Below are positions 9,772-20,723 of a stretch of 64,000 nucleotides of DNA, piece by piece. A program made the translations under genes and the position numbers. This DNA comes from Oscarella lobularis. Its lineage: Eukaryota > Porifera > Homoscleromorpha > Homosclerophorida > Oscarellidae. Below the pieces are notes generated by a model, which ran no database searches, was not told the DNA's origin, and saw only the letters and a program-made list of their open reading frames with translations. The number at the start of each line of letters is the position of its first letter. Within the stretch, counting starts at the first letter, position 1. The stretch lies in NCBI RefSeq assembly GCF_947507565.1, contig NC_089184.1:3038001-3102000 (forward strand), in the 5' to 3' direction.

Positions 9772-12689
9772 ATGTTCACCTGGACGTGGTGGACACTATT
9801 TCTGTTGAAGTTCATTTCTGTCCAAAGTCCTTTTTATCGGGAATAGTGTATAGGCTGACGTAAGGCGTTTTTCTTTCTACTCCATAGGTTGTTCCTTTGT
9901 CTGCTTCAATGACGGTTATGCTTCATCTGACTGCTCTCACTGCGTTTGCCCTTCAGGATGGACTGGTCTTCGATGTTCTAGCTCATGTTTGTTTACTTTT
10001 ATTTAGCGTGACTTTGAATGAATCTAATTTATCTCTAGCACCTTGTGGAGATGTGCTGAAGGCCTCGGCAGGTTATTTGACTTCGCCTGGCTTTCCTGAG
10101 GACTACGATAGAAACAGAAACTGTACTTGGACTTTCGACTCTTCCTTGTCTCCATCTGTTATCCTGCTCAGAATTGTTGACGTGGATTTGTCTGGAGCAA
10201 TCAACGATTCTTTGCGGATTACCGATCGCACTCAGAATTTGGCAGTGATTTACCGATATAGACGAGACTTTAGAGACGGAGACGTTATCAAAGTTGACTC
10301 ATCGGTTGTCATAAGATTTGTGTCTGGTTCACACGTCTCGTCTCGAAGGAGCTTTGTAGTAGAGTATCAAGTTTTTCCAGGTATATTGTGGTTTGCCACA
10401 ACTCTTGTGAGAAATCCTTTTCAGGAACACAACCCCAATTCATTTCCACTCCAAATGACACGACAATTTTGAAGGGTGTAACGGTGTCTCTTTTCTGCTT
10501 ATCGTCCGGCTTTCCCCAGCCTATTGTTCGGTGGGAGAAAGACGGAGAGAACGTGACGCTGTCTGAAGGTAGTGAGAACGGAGAACTTCGTATTGAAAGT
10601 GCCGATGAGGCAACAGATTCTGGCCTGTACGATTGTATAGCTGAGAACTACTTAGGATCAGTCAGACACCAATTCTTTGTTGCAGTTAATGGTATTTTGT
10701 ATTTGGTATTCTGTCTAAGGTGATGTTTTCTGATTTCTTAGTTCCTCCGGTGATTACTCACGCACCTGTTGATGCTGTTTTTGAACATTATATTCCTTAC
10801 GAGTACGTCTACTTTCGATGTGATGCGTATGGGATCCCGGAACCGGAAATCTACTGGAAGAAGGTAGTGGGGTGAGCACCAGCAGCGGTTTCATTTAGTC
10901 TCACGCTTGACTTCTTTTAGGATGGGAAATTTATTCAAAACCCTTCGTATCCGTACAGCGTCAGTAGGTGGATTAGAGTTAGACTCCTTTTAGAACAGTT
11001 TGGTAAGTACAGCTGCTACGCCAATAACTCTGTTGGAGCGGTGGATTCGTCGTCTGCTGCTTTTTCGGGAAAGAATGCATCAGGTTAGGCATGCTTCAAA
11101 AGTTTTGAGCCTCACTACGTCAGTATAATATATAGCCGTTTTGTTTCATGGCGACATATACATCTTTGGCAGCAGCAACTCCTGGGTCGATGCTAATTCA
11201 TCTGTAACATTTCAATTTTATTATTTTTCATGTTGTGGGATTGAATTCCGAATTCGGAAAATATTCCGAGATGGCATTTCCTTAAATTCTTTGAAATTTG
11301 CGGGACTTGACACGACATTTAACTCTCATCAGTATGTTTCATTTGATTACGCTACAACTAGCGATTCTGGAGTTTACAAGTTCGAGGTTCAGGTTCTTGT
11401 AAATCACCGGCATGTCTTTGAAACATTTCTTTTCTCCTATATTCACGTGAAAGGTTCCTTTTCATACAAACGGAGTGTATATGTTATGTAATAGCTCTCT
11501 TAAGCTTTTCCTCGGCCTATGATGTTTTCTCCTTCCCAAACATATCCGTTTCATCCTGATGAATCAATTCTTTTAGTCTGCACTGAACCGCGGAGCCATC
11601 CTCGTTCCTCTCTTCAATTTTTTCTTAACGGCCTTAAAATGAATCACACAGGACCGTCCCACTCTATCCGTGTCTACGACAGCAGATTGTATTTATCTGT
11701 TGAAAACTTGACTGACATCATTGCGAATAGGAACAACGATTACAATTGGAACGGAGATTTTGGCGCAAATTTCACTTGCAAAGCTACAACAACGTACTTT
11801 GGTCATTCTAGAAATACATCGGTTTTAATTAGTAAGTGACAGTGACGTGAGCGGAAATATTCATGCTTCGCATTTGTACTTTAGGTTTTCCATCTCACAT
11901 CAGATATTACGGATATTACTTTTGGTCTCTTTGGTCATCTTCAACTCAGTGCAGTTTAATGTGTGACAGAAATTCAGGTTTTCGTCTCAGGTACAGAAAA
12001 TGTTATTCACAATATCGTTATCGATATCGTTGTTATGGTGGTCGAAACACTGTTGAAGCGTGTCATAGTCAGCGAAACTGCAGCTCACTTTTAGTTACAG
12101 GAAAGTACGCTCAGAACAAAGCGGTTGATGTTTACGTTGCCTGATTTTAGAGTCTTCAACGGTAGCTAGTAATACTACGAATATTACAACAAATGAAGCT
12201 AGGACGAACCGTCTGCCATCAAAAGAAGCCGGTAGTTTTAAAATGATTTTTTGTTACTCATTGAGTGGGAATTTTTCTGCTGAAGGAGAGCTGTCGGCGG
12301 GGGTGGCCTCTGCTGTAACGTTAGCAACAATGCTAGTTGCTATGAGTGTACTTGCCGTAATCATTGTGGTGATATTCAAGAAGAAAAAGATTCCTTTTTG
12401 TCAATCGCTTAAAACCGAAGCTGACAGGCCAGCTGCTCCTCAGCCGTCAGCAGCAAACGCCTATTCGTCAAGACCAGCAATTTTGAAAGCCAAAATGAAA
12501 TCAAATAAAAGTGGGCAGAATGTTTCTTTGAACGATGCAGTTGGAGGACAAAAAATGGCAGCCCTTCCCGTCTATGAAGACGTTCAAGATTCTTGTCAAG
12601 AGAAGAAGGACAAAATGAAATGGACCACCACTTCTATCTATGAAACAGTGAACGTACAGGTTACTGTAGAGTCGGATGCTAGTGATTAG
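9772..12689 (+). CDS. Receptor A: EGF-CUB-Ig-TSP1 single-pass membrane receptor
   Basis: Start ATG at 9772 opens a hydrophobic signal peptide (MFTWTWWTLFLLKFISVQS). Then come an EGF-like module (about 9890-9988, CVCPSGWTGLRC), a CUB domain (10040-10380, GYLTSPGFPEDYDRNRNCTW), Ig1 (10424-10690, DSGLYDCIAENY), Ig2 split over two exons (10741-10863 and 10921-11083), two further Ig-like segments (11138-11453 and 11500-11831), a TSP1-like module (11884-12100, FWSLWSSSTQCS), a Ser/Thr/Asn stalk, a membrane helix (VAMSVLAVIIVVIF) followed by KKKK, and a 95-residue tail. The tail has VYEDV and SIYETV; the second fits the ITIM pattern. Introns are mostly 40-60 nt. Probably a cell-surface receptor with SH2-dependent signalling; ligand unknown. 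The first splice join (signal peptide to EGF) is uncertain. Closest relative is receptor B. Confidence 0.85.
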
Positions 12690-13103
12690 GAAGCGATAAA
12701 TGAGCTTTGCTTGGATTCTACATAATCAGCTGGCAAAAATGAGATAAGACTGATTTCATGAATATATTCTGGTAGTTTAGATTCTGTTATCTAGATTTAT
12801 AGTTGTGTTCCTCAGAGTTGTCATGAACGCTTAGCTATGAAGCAATTACTTTACGTAACATTTTTTCATTTATTAGCTGATCTCTAGTGCTTGTTTTAGC
12901 GAGTAGAGAACGACGACATTTCTTCGGAGAATGTACTACCTGTACACTCATCAAGATATTAGGTGAGTCGCGTGGTTTCCTAATCATTATATGGCTATTT
13001 GTGCGCATGCTCTAAACTAAAGCCATCGCTGAGGACAAACAGACGACGAAAAGGTTAAACCTAGACGGAACGAGTACATATTTTGACGTGTGGTTGTAGG
13101 GAT
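12690..13103. other. 3' flank of receptor A
   Basis: Non-coding sequence that aligns with the flank of receptor B (17758-18150) and, less well, with that of C (27606-27849). Shared blocks include TTCCTCAG(A/T)GT and GCCTGCTCTAAA-like stretches. No gene seen. Confidence 0.5.
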
Positions 13104-13400
13104 GTATGAGTTGGAGCGATTCGGACGCGGAAGAATGAGCGGATGATTATCGCCTTTCTTTTATAGCTCCCTACCTCCACCAGCGTATATCATAGGATCG
13201 TACTCCTGCTTTCTCTCCGTTGGCTGTGAACGCGCGATTAGCTTGTCTTCTCGAACGAAGCTAGCGATCGAACGATCGAAGGAGCCCCAAAATACGCGAC
13301 AGTTCTTCCTTGATCTCTTCCTTATAGAGCAATTGATCCCCCGACGCCTTGAGGCCGATCTGCGCACTACGCTTTCAGCGCGCCCCTAAGAGCATGCAGC
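13104..13400 (+). pseudogene. Decayed copy of the 81-residue gene seen intact at 27850
   Basis: ATGAGTTGGAGCGATTCGG at about 13107 matches the start at 27850 (ATGAGTTGGATGGAAAACG) and lies at the same position after the receptor, behind the shared GGTTGTAGGGA block. The frame meets a stop after ten codons. A further relic lies after receptor B (about 18150-18450), where the ATG is gone. Confidence 0.45.
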
Positions 13401-13718
13401 ATTGCGTATTTGCGTTCGTTGACGAGCGCAGAGTCGACAAAGTAGACGCGTGAGTTCGAATGAGACCGTGGTTTTTGTGTGAACTATGCACCGAAATTTC
13501 ATGCCACGCGAACGCGCATTCATGCGGCTCACAGTCAAAATTAGTCCGGAAAAGCGTCGGCTTTAGTTTCCATTCGAAGACAATAACGCGGCTCCGCTTA
13601 CCATGCACCTGCATGATGACGCCACTTCTTTCATATCTTATGTCACACTAGGCGCTTATCGACGTCTTCGATCTAAAAAATGGCGCATAAAACTTGCTCG
13701 CTTCGTATCGCCCACTTA

Positions 13719-14200
13719 GCTTTTAGGCCTCCATACGGACGGTGGGCTCGCACCGCTGGAGAGGCCGCAAAAAATGGAGCCAAATGTAGAAGGGGTCGCT
13801 CACCCATGAGCAGCGTGAGCCCATGAGCCGATCATAGCATAGGGAAGAGAACCCTACAACTAGACCGGTCCCTGTCGACAGTCGTAGCCCTGCCGCAGAG
13901 GAGCTGTCGCACCCGCCGCGAGCAGAATGCAGTAGTGTAGTCGGCATGGAGATGAAGAGCCGGCCGACGCCGCCAACTCCCCATGTTGTACAAGCTGCAC
14001 GTAGCGAAGCTTATAGAGCGGGACTGGATCGCTCCGATGACGCAGCCCCTACAGGGATTAGAACCGCGTGAGCGGCGACCTGCAATCACTACGCCATCGT
14101 TGTCCAGAGGAGTGACGTTGTGGGCGACGACTTTTTGCTCCTATTCCACGACTAACCGGCTGTACTGCACGCTGCATCGACGACGAGGTTACGCAAGGAA
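13719..14200 (-). repeat. SINE-like repeat, copy 1 (tRNA-type internal promoter)
   Basis: On the minus strand the stretch read from about 14090 down to 14045 holds an A-box-like TGGCGTAGTGATTGC and a B-box-like GGTTCTAATCCC, too close together for a full tRNA gene but as in a tRNA-derived SINE. The roughly 480-base block is about 98% identical by eye to 18788-19276, whereas the sequences outside it are visibly more diverged. No A-rich tail or target duplication was identified. A structured conserved non-coding element is the alternative. Confidence 0.5.
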
Positions 14201-14499
14201 TTGTGTGCGCTGTGTGCCAGTATAAGAGCGAGGAAGACGAGCTCTCATTGGCTCGGGAGGCCAGATAACGAAGGTGCGAAACTTGGAGGTTTTACGCGTG
14301 ACCATAAAAGGAAATAATTGCGTCTCACGTGAAAAGTTTCGACTAACAGTGAGGCACTTGCCGCACGTGCTCATTTTCGGCAACGTACGGGAAAGTACAA
14401 CGTCGCTCATGCACGTGATCGATAAACTATCGCGTCTCAGACGAACGGACGACTTTTCTTCGGCGAACGGCAAGAATTCCAGCGCCGAGGCGGTGATCG

Positions 14500-14634
14500 A
14501 TGGAAGAAAGTGCGAGAAAAGCCTCGCTTGAAGCGTGCGAACAATCTCTCGTCGTACTTCCGCGAACGAACAGAGCCAGATCGCGATCGGCGCTTCGAGA
14601 CATAATTTCTGAACTCGTTCGACGACCTAGAAGG
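14500..14634 (+). pseudogene. Orphan first exon of the satellite gene intact at 23729
   Basis: Begins MEESARKASLEACE and ends SELVRRPRR before the donor GTACGTACC, as at 23729-23862. The frame is open but no exon 2 follows: the sequence passes straight into the receptor B upstream region. It may be transcribed as leader sequence of receptor B, or be a duplication remnant. Confidence 0.55.
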
Positions 14635-14841
14635 TACGTACCTACCTATAGAATATTATATCTAAGGGGGACCCTTCCTCTTTTTTCTCCTTTCTTCCGT
14701 CCCTTTAGGGCCCTCACACATGATTCGGAGTAGCCAAACGATAAGATCTCAGAATCCAAAACAGGAATTCACATCCTAGCTCTTGCGAACAGATCACTTT
14801 CGTTCGCGAATCTCGTGCGTGTCCATTGACTGGCGTAGACA

Positions 14842-17757
14842 ATGTTCACCTTGTTTTGGGGGACACTCTTTCTGTTGAAGTTCATTTCTGTCCAAAGTCC
14901 TGTTTATCGGGAATAGCATATAGGGCTGTTATAGAACGTTTTTCTTTGTACCCCATAGGTTGTTCATTAATCTGCTTCAATGACGGTTATGCTTCATCTG
15001 ACTGCTCTCACTGCGTTTGTCCTTCAGGATGGACTGGTCTTCGATGTTCTAGCGCATGTTCGTACAGTCCGATTAAAAGTGACTTAGAATCTAATTTATG
15101 TCTATAGCGCCTTGTGGAGATGTGCTGAAAGTCTCAGCAGGTTATTTGACTTCACCTGGCTTTCCTGAGGACTACGATAGAAACAGAAACTGTACTTGGA
15201 CCTTTGACTCTTCGTTGTCTCCATCTGTTATCCTACTCAGAATTGTCAGCGTTGATTTGTCTGGAGCAATCAACGATTCTTTACGAATTACAGATCAAAC
15301 TCAGAATTTGGCAGTGATTTACGGATCTCGACATGACTTTAGAAGCCGTGATGTCATCAAAGTGGACTCGTCCGTTGTGATAAGATTTTCGTCTGGTTCA
15401 TACGTCTCGTCTCGAAGAGGCTTTTCGTTAGAGTATCATGTTTTTCCAGGTATATTGTTGTTGCCCAGTACTTTTGTGAAACACTCTTTTCAGGAATAGA
15501 ACCCCAATTTATTTCCACTCCAAATGACACAACAATTTTGAAAGGTAAAACGGTGTCGTTTTTTTGCTTCTCGTCTGGCTTTCCCCAGCCTACTGTTCGG
15601 TGGGAAAAAGACGGTGAGAACGTGACTCTGCCTGAGGGTAGTGAGAACGGGGAACTTCGTATTCAAAATGCTAACGAGGCTACGGATTCTGGTCTCTACG
15701 ATTGTATAGCTGAAAACTACTTAGGATCAGTCAGACACCAGTTCTTTGTTGCAGTTCATGGTATCTTCTGTATCTTAGAAGGTATTTGGTCAAAGGTAAC
15801 GTTTTCTGATTTCTTAGTTCCTCCAGTGATTACTCACGCACCTGTTGATGCTGTTTTTGATTATTACCTTTCTTCCGAGTACGTCTACTTTCGGTGTGAT
15901 GCGTATGGAATCCCGGAACCGGAAATCTACTGGAAGAAGGTATAGTGGTCAGTACCAGCAGTCTCTTCTTTCAGTTTCACCCTCGACCTTTATAGGATGG
16001 GAAATTCATTCGAAATCCTTCGTTTCCGGACAGCGTCAGTCGATGGATCAGGGTTCGCGTAAGCTCAAAAAAGTTTGGTAAGTACAGCTGCTACGCCAAT
16101 AATTCGGTCGGGGCGGTGGAGTCGTCGTCTGCTGTTTTTTCTGGAAAGAATGCTTCAGGTGAGGCATGATTCAAAAGTATGAGCTTCACTACGTCAGTTT
16201 TATAGACATTTTGTTTCATGGCGACATATACATGTATGGCAGCAACTCCTGGGTCAATACTAATTCATCTGTGGCGTTTTATTTTTATTCGTGCTGTGGA
16301 AGTGAAATCCAAATTCGGAGAATATTCCGAGATGGAATTTCCTTAAATGCTTTGAAATTTGAAGGACTTGACACGACATTTAACTCTGGTCAGTATGTTT
16401 CATTTGATTACGCTACAGCTAGCGATTCTGGAGTTTACAAGTTCGAGATTCAGGTTCTTGTATATCACCAGTACGTTTTCGAGACATATCTCTTCTCTTA
16501 TATGCACACGAAAGGTTAATTCTTATGCATGCAAATATGTATGTTATGTGATAGCACTCTTTAGCTTTTCCTCGGCCTGTGATGTTTTCTCCTTCGCAAA
16601 GATATCCGTTTCATCCTGATAAATCACTTCTCTTAGTCTGCACCGAGCGGCAGAGCTATCCTCGTTCTTCTTTACAATTTTTTCTAAACGGCGTCAAAAT
16701 GAATCAAACAGGGCCCTCCCACTATATCTATGTCTACGACAGGAGATTATATTTGTTTGTTCGAAACTTAACAGACATCATTACAAATAGGATGACCTAT
16801 TACAATAATTGGCTACATGCTATAGGCGCAAATTTCACTTGTCAAGCCACAATGACGTACTTTGGTCAGGCCAAAAATGCGTCAGTTTTGATCGGTAAGT
16901 GTTAGTAACGTGTGCGGAATTATTAGCTGGTCATATTTGTATTGTAGACTATCCATATTATATCAGATATCACGGAAACTTTTGGTCTCTTTGGTCATCT
17001 ATAACTCATTGCAGTGTGACTTGTGGCAGAAATTCAGGTTTTCGTCTGAGATACAGAACGTGTTACTTTGTAGAAAACTATCGATATCCTTGTTACGGTG
17101 GTCAAAACGAGGTCGAAGCGTGTTTTAGTCGCCAAAACTGCAGCTCAGTTACAGGCAAGTGCACTCAGAAAAAAGCCGTGGGTGCTTACATTGGCTGCTT
17201 CTTTAATTTTTAGATTCTCCATCGGCAGCTAGTAACAGTACGAACATTACTGCAATCGAATCTGCGACGACGCGTCTGCCAACTCAGAAAGCCGGTAGTT
17301 TAGTATTAACTTTTCATTGTTATTTTATTGAGTGGTAATTTCTTTTTTTGAAGGAGAGCTGTCAGCGGGAGTGGCCTCTGCTGTAACGCTAGCGGCAGTG
17401 CTAGTTGCTATGAGTGCTCTTGCCGTAATCATTGTGGTGATTTTCAAGAAGAAAAAGATTTCTTTTTGTCAGTCGCCTAGAGCCGAAGCTGACAGGCCAA
17501 CTGCTCCTCAGGCATCAGCAGCAAACGCCTATTTGTCAAGACCAGCAATTTTGGAAGCCAAAATGCAATCAAATGTAAGTGTGCGGAATGTTGACTTGAA
17601 CGATGCAGGTAGAGGACAAGAAATGACAGTCCTTCCCGTCTATGAAGACGTTCAAGATTTTTCTCCAGAGAAGAAAGACAAAATCAAATGGACCACCACC
17701 TCTCTCTATGAAACAGTTAACGTGCAGGTTACTGTACAGTCAGATGCTAGTGATTAG
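14842..17757 (+). CDS. Receptor B: EGF-CUB-Ig-TSP1 single-pass membrane receptor
   Basis: Close paralogue of receptor A with the same exon order. Signal peptide MFTLFWGTLFLLKFISVQS; EGF (about 14960-15056), CUB (15108-15450), Ig1 (15494-15760), Ig2 (15820-15940 and 15996-16159), Ig-like 3 (16205-16514), Ig-like 4 (16555-16894), TSP1 (16949-17155, FWSLWSSITHCSVTCGRNSG), stalk, membrane helix, KKKK and a tail with VYEDV and SLYETV. Intron sequences also align with A, so the A/B duplication is recent. The differences are spread through the ectodomain, while the two tyrosine motifs and the terminal SDASD are unchanged. Likely a surface receptor; partner unknown. Confidence 0.85.
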
Positions 17758-18787
17758 CAAGCAATACTTGAGCTTTGCTTGAACTCTACATAGTCAGCTA
17801 GCAGAGAATCAGATAGGCCTGAATTCATTAGTATGTTGTTTGAATTCTGTTATCTAGATTTATTGTTGCGTTCCTCAGTGTGGTCATGAAGGCCTAGATA
17901 TGAAGGAATGACTTGAGGTAAAATATTTTTTATTAGCTTGTCTCTACGGCTTTGTTAGCGTTGAGAACGAGGCATTTCTTCGGAGAATGATTAGATACCT
18001 GAGTGGGTGAGTCACGTGGTTTCCTAATCTCATATGGCTGCATGTGCGCCTGCTCTAAACTAAAGCCATCGCTCGAAAGAAGGAGAAACAGACGACGAAA
18101 AGGTTCAACTAGACCAAAAGAAGTACATTCTTGTCGTGTGGTTGTAGGGATGAAAGAGTTGGAGCGATTCGGACGCAGGTAACGATCTGATCGACGATCG
18201 CCTTTCTTTCATAGCTCCTGAACTCAACCAGCGTATCTTTCCCCATCAGGATCGCGCTCCTGCTCTCTGTCCATTGGCTGTGCACCCGCAAATAGCCTGT
18301 CCTCTTTAGCAAACGAGAGGGCCCCCAAAATACGCGACATCTGGTTCTTCCTCGCTTCCTTTGATTCTTCTAGAGCAATTGATCCGGGATGACGATGCCT
18401 TGAAGCCGATCTGCGCACCATGCATGCAGCGCGCCGCGCGCCTAAGACCATGCATCGTTACGTGTACGTATGCGTTCGTTGACGAGCGCATGCAGAGTCA
18501 ACAATTTAAGTTCTAATGAGACGGACCGCTGTTCGTGTGTGCAATATGCGCCGAAATTTCATGCCACGCGAACGCGCATTCCTGCAGCACACAGTCGTTT
18601 CTTCTCAACATGAGTCCAGAAAAGCGTCGGTTTAGTTTCCATTCGACGACAATAACGACTCCTTTTACCCTGCTCGTGCAGGATGAAACCACTTCTTCCA
18701 TCTGCCATATCGTATGTCACACTAGACGTTATCGACGTCTTCGATCTAAAAAAATGGCGCATAAAACATGCTCGCTTCGTATTGTCC
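17758..18787. other. Intergenic duplicate of 12690-13718
   Basis: Aligns through its length with the flank of receptor A, including the relic of the 81-residue gene near 18150 and the block AAAAAATGGCGCATAAAAC. Several stop-free stretches are by-products of this alignment and are not supported as genes. Confidence 0.5.
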
Positions 18788-19276
18788 ACTTAGCTTTTAG
18801 GCCTCCATACGGACGGTGGGCTCGCACCGCTGGAGAGGCCGCAAAAAATGGAGCCAATTGTAGAAGGGGTCGCTCACCCATGAGCAGCATGAGCCCATGA
18901 GCCGATCATAGCATAGGGAAGAGAACCCTACAACTAGACCGGTCCCTGTCGACAGTCGTAGCCCTGCCGCAGAGGAGCTGTCGCACCCGCCGCGAGCAGA
19001 ATGCAGTAGTGTAGTCGGCGTGGAGATGAAGAGCCGGCCGACGCCGCCAACTCCCCATGTTGTACAAGCTGCACGTAGCGAAGCTTATAGAGCGGGACGA
19101 CTGGATCGCTCCGATGACGCAGCCCCTACAGGGATTAGAACCGCGTGAGCGGCGACCTGCAATCACTACGCCATCGTTGTCCCGGGGAGTGACGTTGTGG
19201 GCGACGACTTTTTGCTCCCATTCCACGACTAACCGGCTGTACTGCACGCTGCATCGACGACGAGGTTACGCAAAGA
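18788..19276 (-). repeat. SINE-like repeat, copy 2
   Basis: Near-identical to 13719-14200, with about ten differences including one 3-base insertion. The same A-box-like and B-box-like motifs lie on the minus strand (about 19180-19120). It sits at the equivalent place in the duplicated unit, so it was present before the duplication, yet it is better conserved than its flanks. Confidence 0.5.
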
Positions 19277-19594
19277 ATTGTTTGCGCTGTGCGCCAGTAT
19301 AAGAGCGAGGGAGACGAGCTCTGATTGGCTCGGGAGGCCAGATGACGAAGGTGCGAGACTTTGTGGTTTTACGCGTAACCATAAAAGGAAATAATTGCGT
19401 CTCACGTGAAAAGTTTCGACTAACAGTTACGCACTTGACGCACGTGCTCATTTTCGGCGGTTTTTAACGTACGGGACAGTTTTACGTCAGATCTCTCTCA
19501 TGCACGTGATCGAGAACTCTAGGGTATCGAACGAACAAAGGACTTTCTCGAGGCGAACGCGAAGAATTCCATCGCTAAACGACGTCGGGGCGGC

Positions 19595-20110
19595 GATCGA
19601 TCGAAGAAAGGGCGAAAAAAGCGACGCTGGAAGCGTGCAAGAAAGGAATCGGATCGCGATCCACGTTTCCAGACATAATAGCTGAACTTGTTCGACAATG
19701 TAGACGGTACGTAAGTGACTATAGAATCGTATCTACCCTAAAATGTGAAAGGGGACTCCCTTATCATAAAGGGGGCCTTATGCTTTTCCTAGGTCTCCTC
19801 TGAAGCTCATTTCTGAGTTCACGAAAAACCGTCTCCACTTTCGAGCGTGTAAATAAACGACTCTCTGGGGTGCGTGAGTGATGGAATCTACAACAAAGGT
19901 ATAATAAATTAATTAAGGAGATTATGTTGAATATATAAATCCAGAAAACCACGTCCTCAATCGTCGTGAGCAAGCGGTCTGATATAGCCAAGGAATAGTC
20001 GTCGACGACGACGTCGGCCCAGGTCACTCTAATAGTCTATTGACATATTTATTATGAAGGTGTGCGCTATGATTTGCGTTGACGTGAAGCCAACGTTGTG
20101 TCGTTGAGTC
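19595..20110 (+). pseudogene. Decayed copy of the satellite gene intact at 23729
   Basis: Exon 1 is recognisable (CGAAGAAAGGGCGAAAAAAG where the intact copy has ATGGAAGAAAG) but the start codon is lost. It ends at the shared donor near 19708. The exon 2 relic after about 19791 hits a stop in the stretch GCGTGTAAATAAACG. The later block CCTCAATCGTCGTGAGCA matches intact exon 2. Confidence 0.55.
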
Positions 20111-20339
20111 TTCTCCTGCCGCGCTGTCTCGTAACCAATCAGGTAGAAATACTTTTTCTTGATTTGAGCCATCATCTTTTCGTATAGGATTGGTCATATT
20201 TCTCAAGTCCCCGATTTTCCGTATCTCAACGTTCGGCCCAATTTACTTCGTTTTTTTTTGCCTCCCGAACAGAGTCTCAGCTGAAGGAAATTATTTATTT
20301 ATTTAATTAATTAAGGAAGGAAGACCTTGGGTTAATACG

Positions 20340-20720
20340 TTGCACTCTTCCATTCGTTTTCCTTCAAATGGCGACGACTATATCGTGTTTTGGTTTTCAC
20401 CAGTCATACAGGCTGACTCTGGAATCTATCTATGGGACGTTATTCAAAGGTCTAAAAGTGACATGTTGCCCTTCAATCAGCTGTCAATGTACAGTGACCT
20501 AGAAATAAGAGGCATGCAGTGCTAACACCGCGATTCAGTTCTCCGAGTCTCGTCGACGCCAGCAAACATTGACTTTCGTATGCACTGGTCCTCTCTCTTC
20601 TGACGTCACCAAACAGTTTAGAGGTCTGCGCATGCTCCACCTTTTCTTCATCCACATTTCTTCACCGCGAAAGTCGCTCCTGAACGTCGCCTACGCCGAG
20701 TCTTTGTCTGATAAATCTTC
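20340..20720 (+). other. Possible Ig-like exon fragments
   Basis: Open stretches read QADSGIYLWDV (about 20405-20440) and QTLTFVCTGPLSS (about 20563-20600), both like Ig strands with the DSGxY or single-Cys signature. They could be upstream exons of the 20.7-23.4 kb gene or relics of another receptor. No signal peptide or complete domain is visible. Confidence 0.3.
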
Positions 20721-20723
20721 ATC

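Noticed and set aside
14040-14100. tRNA gene on the minus strand
   Set aside because: A-box and B-box are too close together and no cloverleaf with an anticodon arm can be drawn; SINE-like repeat preferred.
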